Positions 44,647 to 54,100 of a DNA stretch of 64,000 nucleotides are shown piece after piece (within the stretch, counting starts at the first letter, position 1; the number at the start of each line of letters is the position of its first letter). The translations under genes were made by a program, and so were the position numbers. Source of the stretch: Microbulbifer rhizosphaerae (GTDB taxonomy: Bacteria; Pseudomonadota; Gammaproteobacteria; Pseudomonadales; Cellvibrionaceae); contig NZ_JACHWZ010000019.1 in assembly GCF_014191725.1 (NCBI RefSeq), forward strand, positions 37,873-101,872. The letters are read 5' to 3'. The notes under the pieces are model-generated. The model searched no databases. It saw nothing but the letters and a program-made list of their open reading frames with translations, and was not told the origin of the DNA.

Positions 44647-45672
44647 TTGACGGAAAAGCAGCTGGTGATTACTCATGAAAGAGTGTTTGCCAGCTTATCG
44701 TGCCAGCACGATTTGCTTTACCAAAGACAGCAAACGCTACCTCGCTACGGCATTGATCCCAATACACCTGTGACACTGATCCACGGATGCCCTCCGTGGG
44801 GTTCCGGGCTGGCAGGCGCCCTCTTTCATGCTGTACCGGGGAGCATCGCGAAACCGGAAACCCTGGAAATTCACGGTACCCCAGTGGGTCGAATCTGGTC
44901 CTCGGGTATTGCCGACTACGCAAGGTTGCAGTTTGGGGGAAACGCAGGATTATCACCCCAACTTGATCTCGAAGCGAACGAGGTATTCCTGGCCGCTGCC
45001 AGCGTCCTGGCCGACAATGGTTTTTCGCTCACTGACGTGACCAGAACCTGGTTCTACATTCACGACATCCTCGATAACTATCAGCTATTCAATCAGGTGC
45101 GGGACAAACACTACACCGATTTCCGATTGGCAAAAAAATCAGGCGCTCCACTCCGCCTGCCAGCAAGCACCGGTATAGGGGGTACCTCCGCAAACCGATC
45201 TGCTCTCGCAGCGGACTTCCTGGCTGTAAAGCCGAAATCCGAAGATACCGTTAGACAGCTCAGCAACCCGGCGCAGAAGGAGGCGTTCCATTACGGCGCT
45301 TCATTCTCAAGAGCAGTTCTGATTCAGGAACAGACCGCCGATATCATTCAAGTTTCCGGCACTGCATCTATAGGCGGAGATGGCCGGACCCTTCATCCAA
45401 AAGACGGTGCATCACAAATCGCTTGTACACTGGACAAGCTTGAGACGCTATTGGAAACCGTTTCTGCGAGTCTGAATCAGGTCGCTACCGCCAATGTATT
45501 TCTCAAAGATCCAGCATTGTGGGATATCTTCCAGAGAATCGCCAGGAAACGTGGGCTTGCTGAGTTTCCCGGCGTTCCGGTGATTGCTGATATCTGCAGG
45601 AATGATCTCCTTTTCGAGATCGACGCCGAAGTCGTGATGCCAAAAATTGGAACAACAAAATGCGTCTATTGA
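44647..45672 (+). CDS. FkbO/Hyg5-family chorismatase-like protein (RidA-like fold)
   Basis: Start at TTG 44647 (AGGA 5-8 nt upstream) gives 341 residues, the size of FkbO and Hyg5; the frame remains open to 44407. Family-like segments are VITHERVFASL, TLIHGCPPWGSGLAG, EVFLAAASVLADNGFSLTDVTRTWFYIHDIL, STGIGGTSAN and the C-terminal RidA-like IIQVSGTASIGGDGRTLHP. Relatives hydrolyse chorismate to dihydroxycyclohexadienoate or to 3-hydroxybenzoate. No other chorismate-derived product gene is nearby. Base composition appears AT-richer than the flanking CBM genes, suggesting transfer. The stop overlaps the next gene by 13 nt, so the two are co-translated. Confidence 0.72.
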   Translation: MTEKQLVITHERVFASLSCQHDLLYQRQQTLPRYGIDPNTPVTLIHGCPPWGSGLAGALFHAVPGSIAKPETLEIHGTPVGRIWSSGIADYARLQFGGNAGLSPQLDLEANEVFLAAASVLADNGFSLTDVTRTWFYIHDILDNYQLFNQVRDKHYTDFRLAKKSGAPLRLPASTGIGGTSANRSALAADFLAVKPKSEDTVRQLSNPAQKEAFHYGASFSRAVLIQEQTADIIQVSGTASIGGDGRTLHPKDGASQIACTLDKLETLLETVSASLNQVATANVFLKDPALWDIFQRIARKRGLAEFPGVPVIADICRNDLLFEIDAEVVMPKIGTTKCVY

Positions 45673-47999
45673 AAACAACATCAATCCTGTGTTTTGCAGC
45701 CGTAAGCTTGCTGTTGGTCTGGAGTTGCTCCAAAAGCGATTCGACCAACGGGCAGACGGAGGCCTCATCCGATCAGCTCGGTAAGCTGACTATTGAATAT
45801 CCCCTGGATGGGGCAATGTTCCCGCTTGAAGTAGCACCCTCGACTTTTATATGGAAAGATGATTCCGGCGAAGCAGATACATGGCTTGTTCGGGTGGTGC
45901 GCGAGGGGGAAGCTCCTATCGTCGAAAAGCAGGTTAGCGAACAGAGCTGGAAACCCAACACTGATGTGTGGCAAGCGATCAAAGTCGCGGCACTGGAAAA
46001 GCCGGTCTCAATCATTGTACAAGGTGGCCACAGAGTTGACGGGGAGCACAATCATGATAGCTGGGTGTCGAGCGACGAGATATCAATCCGGACCTCAGAT
46101 GACCCGGTAGGAGCACCTATCTTCTTCAGGGAAGTTCCGCTGCCGTTTGACTACGCCAACAAGTACCCGGAGAAAATTCGCTATCGGCTCGGTTACGTTT
46201 CTGAATCACACGAATCGCGAGTGTTAATGGACAACTTGCCGCTTTGTGGAAACTGCCACTCGGCCTCCGACGACGGTCGCACTTTCGGTATGGATGTCGA
46301 TTATGCCAACGATAAAGGTTCATATGTTATTACTGATCTGGAAAAACATACTGACCTGACTCCCGATAAAATTATCACATGGAGCGACTACAAACGAGAG
46401 GATGGAACCCTTACATTCGGGCTTCTATCGCGTGTATCGCCAGATGGGGACCACGTCGTGAGCACTGTGAAAGATCGTTCGATTTTTGTCGGACTTCCGG
46501 AAAACCTGGCCTACTCGCAGCTGTTCTTTCCTATCCAGGGTATCATAGCGTCGTACCGCCGCGAGACAGGCGAATTCAAGGCGCTTTCGGGCGCTGACAA
46601 CCCCGAGTATGTGCAAAGCAATCCTTCCTGGAGCCCCGACGGAGAAACGCTGTTCTTTGCACGATCACGCGCTCACCAGCTCAAGAACGCGGACGATTAT
46701 ACCTCCGCGATAATCCCGAAAGAAGCTGCGGCCGAATTTTTGAGTGGTGGCAAGAAGTTCAAGTACGACATTTACAAAATTCCCTTCAACAATGGCGAAG
46801 GTGGCGAGGCCGTTCCATTGGAAGGCGCTTCCAACAACGGTAAGAGCAATTATTTCCCCAAGGTTACGCCCGACGGCAAGTGGGTTGTGTTTACTCAGGC
46901 CGAAAGCTTTATGCTCCTACAGCCAGATAGCCGCCTGTACATAGTGCCCGCCGAAGGAGGGGTGGCGCGGGAGATGAATGCCAATACCGTCGAAATGAAC
47001 TCTTGGCACAGCTTTTCGCCGAATGGCCGTTGGATGGTGTTTTCGTCCAAAGCGCGTGGCCCTTATACGCAGCTATGGCTCACCCATATAGATGAAGACG
47101 GCAACGATACTCCACCAGTTTTGCTGGAGCACCTGATGACGGAAGATCGGGCAGCCAATATACCGGAATTCCTGAATGTAGAGCCCGACAGTATCGAGAA
47201 GCTTGTGGATCAATTTTCAGAGGGTGGGAACTACCACTATCGAGTGGCCAAGAACCTACTCCGGTATGGCGAGCTTGAAGACGCTCTCCGATTGCTTGAC
47301 AAAGCGGCTGAAATACAACCTGACAATCCGGATGTGTTTCTGGAACGCGGTGCGCTTCATTCGCAGCTCAATAACGACGATTTGGCTATGCGCGATTTTA
47401 AAAAGGCTATAGCGATCGCCCCCACAGACTTTCGAGGCCCCTTTAATCTGGGGCTGGCGAAGGAGTTTATCGGGGATCTCGACGGAGCACTGGAAAGCAT
47501 CAATAAAGCAGTTGAGTTGAATCCAATGAATTTCAACATAATCGCCAAGCGCGGTCTCCTGCAACAAAAAATCGGAAAAGTCCAGGGTGCTGTAGAAGAT
47601 TTTGATAAGGCGCTGGAGTTAAACCCGAAGTCGGCGGACCTATTCAATCTCAGAGGGGATATCAAACGGGAAGCCGGTGATTTTGAAGGTGCCTTTCGCG
47701 ACTTTGACAAAGCCATAGCCTTGAAACCGGACTTGGGATCGGCCTGGCTAAACAGAAGCTTTGCTTATCTCAGTCAAAATGAGTGGAAAAAAGCAAGGAA
47801 CGATCTTGATGAGGCGAGAGTGCACACCCCGGAAGCACCCCTGAGATATGTGATCGAAGCACTTGTCGCCTTTAACGACAGGGATCACGAAAAAGGTTGT
47901 TCGGTGCTGGAAGCGGCAAAAAGCAAAGGACGCGCTATGGGCGGCTATCAAAATCAAGTGGAACATATGTTTCAGCAGGCCTGTATTTCGCAAGCGTAA
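45660..47999 (+). CDS. Lipoprotein with haem-c motif, TolB-like propeller and TPR repeats
   Basis: A 779-residue protein with a lipoprotein signal (MRLLKTTSILCFAAVSLLLVWSC). An N-terminal beta domain (about 40-150) follows, then one CXXCH motif in LCGNCHSASDDGRTFGMDVDY (about residue 197-201). A WD40/TolB-type propeller comes next (about 255-500, with SPDGDHVVSTV, WSPDGETLFFARS, TPDGKWVVFTQ and SPNGRWMVFSSKA). At least six TPR repeats follow (about 530-760). It probably sits in the outer membrane or periplasm and may bind haem covalently. The start is 13 nt before the end of the FkbO-like gene. I know of no defined function for the combination. Confidence 0.82.
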   Translation: MRLLKTTSILCFAAVSLLLVWSCSKSDSTNGQTEASSDQLGKLTIEYPLDGAMFPLEVAPSTFIWKDDSGEADTWLVRVVREGEAPIVEKQVSEQSWKPNTDVWQAIKVAALEKPVSIIVQGGHRVDGEHNHDSWVSSDEISIRTSDDPVGAPIFFREVPLPFDYANKYPEKIRYRLGYVSESHESRVLMDNLPLCGNCHSASDDGRTFGMDVDYANDKGSYVITDLEKHTDLTPDKIITWSDYKREDGTLTFGLLSRVSPDGDHVVSTVKDRSIFVGLPENLAYSQLFFPIQGIIASYRRETGEFKALSGADNPEYVQSNPSWSPDGETLFFARSRAHQLKNADDYTSAIIPKEAAAEFLSGGKKFKYDIYKIPFNNGEGGEAVPLEGASNNGKSNYFPKVTPDGKWVVFTQAESFMLLQPDSRLYIVPAEGGVAREMNANTVEMNSWHSFSPNGRWMVFSSKARGPYTQLWLTHIDEDGNDTPPVLLEHLMTEDRAANIPEFLNVEPDSIEKLVDQFSEGGNYHYRVAKNLLRYGELEDALRLLDKAAEIQPDNPDVFLERGALHSQLNNDDLAMRDFKKAIAIAPTDFRGPFNLGLAKEFIGDLDGALESINKAVELNPMNFNIIAKRGLLQQKIGKVQGAVEDFDKALELNPKSADLFNLRGDIKREAGDFEGAFRDFDKAIALKPDLGSAWLNRSFAYLSQNEWKKARNDLDEARVHTPEAPLRYVIEALVAFNDRDHEKGCSVLEAAKSKGRAMGGYQNQVEHMFQQACISQA

Positions 48000-48031
48000 T
48001 ACGATTACCCCCTTCTATCGGAGATAGAATA

Positions 48032-49014
48032 ATGACTCGCTATATAAATGTAAGGTATAAATTCCTGCAGATCTGTAAGTTGGCAATATCCCTGGTACTT
48101 TTTCCCACATTGCTGACTTTCTCGTCCTTCTCCTTTTCACAAAACCTGTTGACCAATCCCGGGTTCGAAAACGGTACCGACGATTGGATTCTGGAAGAGG
48201 ACGCGTCGGCCCAGTTTACCGAATCCAACGGTCGCAATGGCAACCGCTTGACCCACTGGTCGTCGAGTGCTTTCTACACAGCCGAGACCAAACAGACGGT
48301 AATGGGGCTGGCGGCGTCAACAATCGTCTCGCCATCATGTGGACCCAGATCGCCAACCACTTTGCGGACTACGATCATCGGCTTTTGTTCGCCGGTTCCA
48401 ACGAAGTGATGGTAGAGGGCGACTATGGTACGCCTACCCAGGAGTATTACACCGTGCAAAACAGCTTCAACCAAACGTTTGTTGATACTGTGTGCGCTAC
48501 CGGCGGGTTAAATCCAACCCGTTACCTGGTGGTACAGTCGTTTAATACCAATATTGATCATGCGATCGACTTTGCTGTTATTCCCGAGGATACAGTCCAA
48601 AACCGCCTGTTCATGGAAGTACATTTTTACGACCCGTACAATTTCACCCTGAACGCCAATAGTGGAATTACTCAATGGGGTTCCGGTGCGACAGATCCCA
48701 GCAAGACCGAGTCCTGGGCTCATGAATCCTATGTGAATTCTCAATTCAATCGCATGAAAACGCATTTCGTGAATAACGGAGTAGGTTTGATTCTCGGTGA
48801 GTATGGCGTGATTTCACGCCCTAATGTTTGGGACCATGGACAGTATAGAGTTTACTGGAATGAGTATGTCACTCAGTCAAGCGTCAACCATCAGATGGTC
48901 CCTGTGTATTGGGACAACGGCTATGCAGGCGACGGTGGCATGGCGCTATTTGATCGCAACAATGGCAATTGGCTGTATCCAGATCTCATCAACGCAATCG
49001 TCAACGTACAGTAA
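48032..49014 (+). pseudogene. Cassette-GH5 chimera, frameshifted and truncated
   Basis: From the start cassette CGGAGATAGAATAATG (ATG 48032) the usual signal peptide and first ~65 residues of the NLLTNPGFE CBM are read (to VMGLAAS). The similarity then stops abruptly at about 48322. From there a GH5 catalytic part continues in a different frame to 49014. This part holds NNRLAIMWTQIANHFADYDH, the acid/base region FAGSNEVMVEGD and the nucleophile in LILGEYGVIS. The CBM frame itself runs into a stop at 48409. The second CBM and the N-terminal third of the GH5 barrel are missing. It is best explained as a deletion that joined two modules out of frame. Confidence 0.8.
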
Positions 49015-49875
49015 CGGCAACTAGGTAGGTTGTCGGGTCAATGCGGCACAGGGATGTGCCGCGCCGGCCGCGGGCCCTTGGAATACAAGCAACTCCGCGC
49101 TGTTGCGCGGGGCGGCCATCCGCTAGACTTTCAAGGGCGACAATTAAATAGATCAAGGATCCCCAGACAACGGGACGGGTAGCCCAACACCAACAGACGG
49201 GATATGGACTTTCTGCGAGCGTTGCTCGACGAGTTCAACAACTCATTGTGCATCGACCAAGCCTTTAAAGAGCGCGTTACGCAGTACCTACCCTGCGATG
49301 CGACCAAAATATGTACGGCGCTACCTGGCGGAATTCCAATACGTTTTAACCGCAGATTCGACCTGTGCGCGCTTATTCCTCGGCTTGCCTACGTTTCTCT
49401 CCGAACACCGTCAATGCCGGAAAGATTGCTTAAACTCGGCTTACCTTAGATGGTAATTAGGTAAATGAATGGCCAAACAGCGCCCAAGATACCGCAGTGC
49501 ACACCTCTTGAAAGTAGTATTATTTATATTATATAAACTGGACCGGTCGCCACATTCACCACAATACGTGGCCGGGCGCGCTCCCGGTGGGCCAACTGCG
49601 CTATCTCAACCATCTCGCGATACCATAAAAATTTCGGCGGTGTCGGCGCATCTACCGGGAGCTCGCCTGAGCCAGTACCGGACGTCCAGCATTGTGGATT
49701 CGGGTTCGCGCTGGGGGAATGCCGGCAATGCGGTTTTTCTCCCGCTACGGAACAAAGAAGAATACTTTTCGGGAATGGCCATTGGCCGAGGTCGGCGTTT
49801 GGGAGCACCCCAAGCCTGATTGCGGCCAACGGCCACTCCTCTCCTCCAGAGCACGGAAAAACTTGAGAGAAACCG
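49015..49875. other. Long intergenic region, no supported gene
   Basis: These 861 nt lie between the GH5 chimera and the GH2 gene. A palindrome GCGGCACA-GGGA-TGTGCCGC is at 49043-49062, and GGGCCCTTG/CAAGGGC arms near 49072-49138 suggest an old palindromic element. A frame at 49204-49449 could encode 81 residues but has no ribosome site or recognisable homology. An AT palindrome TTATATTATATAA at about 49513-49525 may belong to the GH2 promoter. Confidence 0.5.
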
Positions 49876-52263
49876 ATGAGCAAAATACTAATCAAAAACG
49901 TCGCTGTCGTCCTTGTCATCCTTCTGGCCGCATGTGGAAAGCCGGCCCAGGAGGCCAAAACAAAACCAAAAGCGGAAACCGAGGCGGGACAACTGTCCGT
50001 CGGCCAACCGCAAAAACTGAACCGCCGCGGCTGGCAGTTTATGCGCTCGGACAGCCGGCTCAGCCTCGAGGATGCCCTGCAGTCCGGTAACTGGCAATCG
50101 GTCACCCTGCCCCACACGCCGCGCATCGAACCCCGGATCGTCGACGACCAGTGGCAGGGCGATGCCTGGTACCGACTGGATATTCCACTCCGCAGCGAAT
50201 GGAGTGACAAGAAAGTTTATATCGATTTTGAAGGCGCAATGAACTTGGCCGAAATCTGGCTGAACGGCAAAAAAATCGGCAGCCACGCGGGCGGCTACCT
50301 GCCCTTCACTGTTGAGCTGACAGAGCAGCTGAAACCCGGAGCCAACCGGCTGCTGGTGCGTCTGGACAACCGCGATAACCAAGTTACCGGCCCCAAGCCT
50401 CTGGCCACCCTGGACTTCAATATGTACGGCGGCCTTTACCGCGACGTCTGGCTGCGCGCGGAAAACCCGGTGCATATCACCGATGCGGTCCACGCCGGTG
50501 AAGTGGCCTCCGGCGGTATTTTTGTGCGCTACCCGCAGGTCGCAAGGAATTCCGCCCAGGTGGAAGTACAGACTCATGTCCACCGCGGCGCCGAAGCGAA
50601 ATCCCTATGGGTGGAACACCAGTTGCTGGACGGCGATGAGCCAATCGCCACCTCACAGCAAAAGCTGGACGCCGAAGGCAAACAGGACCTGGCTGACCGG
50701 CAGACGCTCACCGTGACACAGCCGCGGCTTTGGTCCCCCTCATCGCCGAATCTCTATACGCTGCGCACCCGTGTCTACGCCGGCGGCGAACTGACGGACC
50801 AACAGGACACCCGTATCGGCATCCGCGAATTCCGCCTGCAAAACGGCGAGCTGTTTATCAATGGCGAAAAGACCTTCCTGCGCGGGGTGAACCGCCACCA
50901 GGAATACCCTTACGTGGGCTACGCCCTGTCCGATGCCGCCCAGTACCGGGACGCCGCACTGATCAAGGCCGCCGGCTTCGACTATGTGCGTCTCTCCCAC
51001 TACCCCCACTCCAAGGCGTTTATGCGCGCCGCAGATGAGCTTGGGCTGGTATTGCTGGACGCGATTCTCGGCTGGCAGTACTTCAATGACACGCCGGAAT
51101 TCAGGGACCATGCGGTGCAGACCTGCCGCGACCTGATCCGCCGCGACCGCAACCACCCCTCGGTGCTGGCGTGGGAGTGCTCGCTGAACGAATCCCAAAT
51201 GCCGGAGCCGTTTATCGACCGGTTGCACGCCGCAGTGCACGAGGAGTTTCCCGGAGACAACGTCTACTCTGCCGGCTGGAAGCCTTACGGATACGATATC
51301 TACCTGCAGGCGCGCCAGCACCGCCTCGACCACTACAAGGAGCCGACCAAGCCCTATATCGTGTCCGAGTACGGCGACTGGGAGTATTACGCGATGAACG
51401 CCGGCCTCAACCAGGACAACTGGGGCGACCTGCTGCAGGCGGATAGGTCCAGCCGCCAGTTGCTCGCCGACGGCGAGAAGCGCCTGCAGCAGCAGGCCCT
51501 GAACCTGATGGAGGCCCATAACGACAACTTCAACACCCCGGCTTTCGCCGACGGCTACTGGGCGATGTTCGACTACAACCGCGGCTACGCCGACGACCTG
51601 GAGGCCTCGGGGCTGATGAGCATCGAGCGGCTGCCCAAGTTCAGCTACTACTTCTACCAGAGCCAACGCGACGCCAACGACTTCGCAGGCCCGCTGGCCG
51701 GTGGTTATATGGTGCATATCGCCAGCCACTGGCAGCCGGGTTCGAGCAACAGCTTCTATGTGTTCAGCAATGCGGACGAAGTGGAAATCCGTTTGAATGG
51801 CAAACCGGTCGCGCGCAGCGCGCCCAATTCGCGCTTCACCAATCTCAAGCACCCGACCTTCCGTTTCGAGCTGGACAGTTTCGTACCGGGCACCCTTGAA
51901 GCCCTGGCCTATGCGAATGGCAAAGTCGTGGCGCGGCACAAGCTGGTCACCGCCGGCGAGCCCGGCCAATTGCAGCTGTCCGTGGAAACCGCCGGCAAGA
52001 CGCCGGTCCCCGGCAGCAATGATCTGCTGTTTGCCCGTGTGCGCCTGCTCGACGCCAGAGGCAATCAGACCCATGCAAACGGCATTCCGGTCACCTTCGA
52101 ATTGTCCGGCGATGCCGAACTGGTATCCCCATCCACCATCCACAGCGAGGACGGCGTGGCCAGTGCGCTGATCCGCCTCGGCAGCGATCTCTCCGGCGTA
52201 AACCTGAAGGCAAGATCACCGCAGCTGTCCGCGGCGGAAACGGCCCTGACTAGGGCGGAGTGA
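49876..52263 (+). CDS. GH2 beta-galactosidase-type lipoprotein
   Basis: A 795-residue protein with lipobox LLAAC (MSKILIKNVAVVLVILLAAC). The order is GH2 sugar-binding domain (WYRLDIPLRSEW, NLAEIWLNGKKIGSHAGGY), immunoglobulin-like domain, barrel (about 310-590: INGEKTFLRGVNRHQEYPYVG, acid/base in ECSLNESQMPEP, nucleophile in PYIVSEYGDWEY), and C-terminal beta domains including a DUF4982-like and a Big_1-type module (NDLLFARVRLLDARGNQTHANGIPVTFEL). It is anchored at an envelope membrane and would release galactose or arabinose from RG-I side-chain fragments. GAGA lies upstream of the ATG. Confidence 0.9.
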   Translation: MSKILIKNVAVVLVILLAACGKPAQEAKTKPKAETEAGQLSVGQPQKLNRRGWQFMRSDSRLSLEDALQSGNWQSVTLPHTPRIEPRIVDDQWQGDAWYRLDIPLRSEWSDKKVYIDFEGAMNLAEIWLNGKKIGSHAGGYLPFTVELTEQLKPGANRLLVRLDNRDNQVTGPKPLATLDFNMYGGLYRDVWLRAENPVHITDAVHAGEVASGGIFVRYPQVARNSAQVEVQTHVHRGAEAKSLWVEHQLLDGDEPIATSQQKLDAEGKQDLADRQTLTVTQPRLWSPSSPNLYTLRTRVYAGGELTDQQDTRIGIREFRLQNGELFINGEKTFLRGVNRHQEYPYVGYALSDAAQYRDAALIKAAGFDYVRLSHYPHSKAFMRAADELGLVLLDAILGWQYFNDTPEFRDHAVQTCRDLIRRDRNHPSVLAWECSLNESQMPEPFIDRLHAAVHEEFPGDNVYSAGWKPYGYDIYLQARQHRLDHYKEPTKPYIVSEYGDWEYYAMNAGLNQDNWGDLLQADRSSRQLLADGEKRLQQQALNLMEAHNDNFNTPAFADGYWAMFDYNRGYADDLEASGLMSIERLPKFSYYFYQSQRDANDFAGPLAGGYMVHIASHWQPGSSNSFYVFSNADEVEIRLNGKPVARSAPNSRFTNLKHPTFRFELDSFVPGTLEALAYANGKVVARHKLVTAGEPGQLQLSVETAGKTPVPGSNDLLFARVRLLDARGNQTHANGIPVTFELSGDAELVSPSTIHSEDGVASALIRLGSDLSGVNLKARSPQLSAAETALTRAE

Positions 52264-52287
52264 TCTGCGTCTTGCCATTCACATAAG

Positions 52288-52304
52288 ACATATTTATCAT
52301 ATAA
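52288..52304. promoter_or_regulatory. AT-rich palindrome, third copy
   Basis: ACATATTTATCATATAA is the reverse complement of TTATATGATAAATATAA with two changes at one end. It lies 63 nt upstream of the dehydratase ATG, in the 103-nt gap after the GH2 gene, where an operon promoter is expected. Confidence 0.4.
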
Positions 52305-52366
52305 AAAAATAGAACAGTCACCGAGCCGGAGAACCGTGACTCTCCGCCACAATTGAGCCAGTTTTC

Positions 52367-54100
52367 ATGAGCGACAACAAGAAACCCAAACGCCGCAGCC
52401 AGCTGAGCTACGGCAAGCTGGACAAGGACGGCTTTATCCACCGCTCCTGGATGAAGGCACAGGGCTACCCGGACCACTGTTTCGACGGCCGTCCCATCAT
52501 CGGCCTCTGCAACACCTGGTCGGAAATCACCCCCTGCAACTCGGGCCTGCGCGAGCTGGCGGAATACGTCAAGCGCGGCATCTGGGAGGCCGGCGGGGTA
52601 CCGCTGGAATTCCCGGTGACCAGCCTCGGCGAGACCCAGATGCGCCCCACCGCCATGCTGTTCCGCAACCTGCTGGCGATGGACGTGGAGGAATCCATCC
52701 GCGGCAATCCCATCGACGGTGTGGTGCTGTTGGGTGGCTGCGATAAGACCACCCCGGGACAGCTGATGGGCGCGGCCAGCGTCAACCTGCCGACCATCGT
52801 GGTCTCCTCCGGCGCCATGCTCAACGGCAAGTTCCGCGGGCGCGATATCGGCTCCGGCACCGACGTGTGGAAGTTCTCCGAGGCGGTGCGCGCCGGGGAA
52901 ATGCCCGTGGAGGATTTTATTGCCGCGGAGAGCGGCATGTCCCGCTCCCGCGGCGTGTGCATGACTATGGGCACCGCCTCCACCGTCTCCAACCTGGTGG
53001 AGGCCATGGGCCTCTGCCTGCCATACAACGGTTCGCTGCCGGCGGTGGATGCGCGGCGCCAGGCGCTGGCGCACATGAGCGGGCGCGAGATAGTACGCCT
53101 GGTGGAAGAGGATATTCGCATCCGGGATATCGTTACCAAGGAATCCCTGATCAACGCCATCAAGGTCAACGCCGCCGTGGGCGGCTCCACCAACTCGGTG
53201 ATGCACCTGCTGGCCATCGCGGGGCGCCTGGAGGTCGAGCTGGAACTGGAGGACTTCGACCGCTACAGCCGCGACCTGCCGCTGATCGTCGACCTGATGC
53301 CCTCCGGCCGCTTCCTGATGGAGGACTACCATTACGCCGGCGGCCTGCCCGCGGTGATGAAGAAGATCGCCCCCCACCTGGAACTGGGCGCCACTACCGT
53401 CAGCGGCGTGACCCTGGGCGAGCAGATCGAATCCGCCGAGTGCTACAACGACGAGGTGATCCGCGACCTCGACAACCCGGTGCGGGACAACTCCGGCATC
53501 TGGGTGCTGCGCGGCAACCTCTGCCCCCAGGGCGCCATCATCAAGCCCAACGCCGCTTCCCCTGAGCTGCTCAAGCACACCGGCCGCGCGGTGGTGTTCG
53601 AATCTATCGAGGACTACCACGCGCGCAAGGACCTGCCGGAGCTGGATATCGACGAGAGCTGCATTATGGTGCTCAAGGGCTGCGGCCCCAAAGGCTATCC
53701 GGGTATGCCGGAAGTGGGGAATATGGCCCTGCCGAAAAAGCTGCTGGAAAAAGGGGTAAAAGACATGCTGCGTATCTCCGACGCGCGCATGAGCGGTACC
53801 GCCTTCGGCTCGGTGATCCTGCACGTGGCGCCGGAATCCCACGCCGGAGGGCCGCTGGCAGTGGTGCGCGACGGCGACCTGATCGAATTCGACGGCGAGG
53901 CGCGGAGCCTGAACCTGAAAATCTCCGACGAGGAACTACAGGCGCGACTGACCGAGTGGCTGAACAACAAGCCGGAATCGCCCTACCATCGCGGTTACGC
54001 CAAGCTGTATGTGGAGACCGTGTTGCAGGCGGATCAAGGGGCCGACCTGGACTTTCTGGTCGGCGGTTCCGGCGACGAAGTTTCCAGAGAATCCCACTGA
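52367..54100 (+). CDS. IlvD/Edd-family sugar-acid dehydratase (probable D-galactonate dehydratase)
   Basis: A cytoplasmic 577-residue Fe-S enzyme of the dihydroxy-acid dehydratase family. The three cysteine segments expected to hold the cluster are present: GLCNTWSEITPC, LGGCDKTTPG and GVCMTMGTAS. The C-terminal motif GCGPKGYPGMPE and LRISDARMSGTAFG are also kept. Sequence style matches the pentonate/hexonate branch (arabinonate, xylonate, galactonate) rather than IlvD for branched amino acids. It is translationally coupled (TGATG) to DgoK and followed by DgoA, so galactonate is the likely substrate. It would replace the usual enolase-superfamily DgoD. Confidence 0.85.
   Translation: MSDNKKPKRRSQLSYGKLDKDGFIHRSWMKAQGYPDHCFDGRPIIGLCNTWSEITPCNSGLRELAEYVKRGIWEAGGVPLEFPVTSLGETQMRPTAMLFRNLLAMDVEESIRGNPIDGVVLLGGCDKTTPGQLMGAASVNLPTIVVSSGAMLNGKFRGRDIGSGTDVWKFSEAVRAGEMPVEDFIAAESGMSRSRGVCMTMGTASTVSNLVEAMGLCLPYNGSLPAVDARRQALAHMSGREIVRLVEEDIRIRDIVTKESLINAIKVNAAVGGSTNSVMHLLAIAGRLEVELELEDFDRYSRDLPLIVDLMPSGRFLMEDYHYAGGLPAVMKKIAPHLELGATTVSGVTLGEQIESAECYNDEVIRDLDNPVRDNSGIWVLRGNLCPQGAIIKPNAASPELLKHTGRAVVFESIEDYHARKDLPELDIDESCIMVLKGCGPKGYPGMPEVGNMALPKKLLEKGVKDMLRISDARMSGTAFGSVILHVAPESHAGGPLAVVRDGDLIEFDGEARSLNLKISDEELQARLTEWLNNKPESPYHRGYAKLYVETVLQADQGADLDFLVGGSGDEVSRESH

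Noticed and set aside
49204..49449. 81-residue plus-strand frame in the gap before the GH2 gene
   Set aside because: No ribosome site, no known homology and no clear codon pattern; mentioned only within the gap description.
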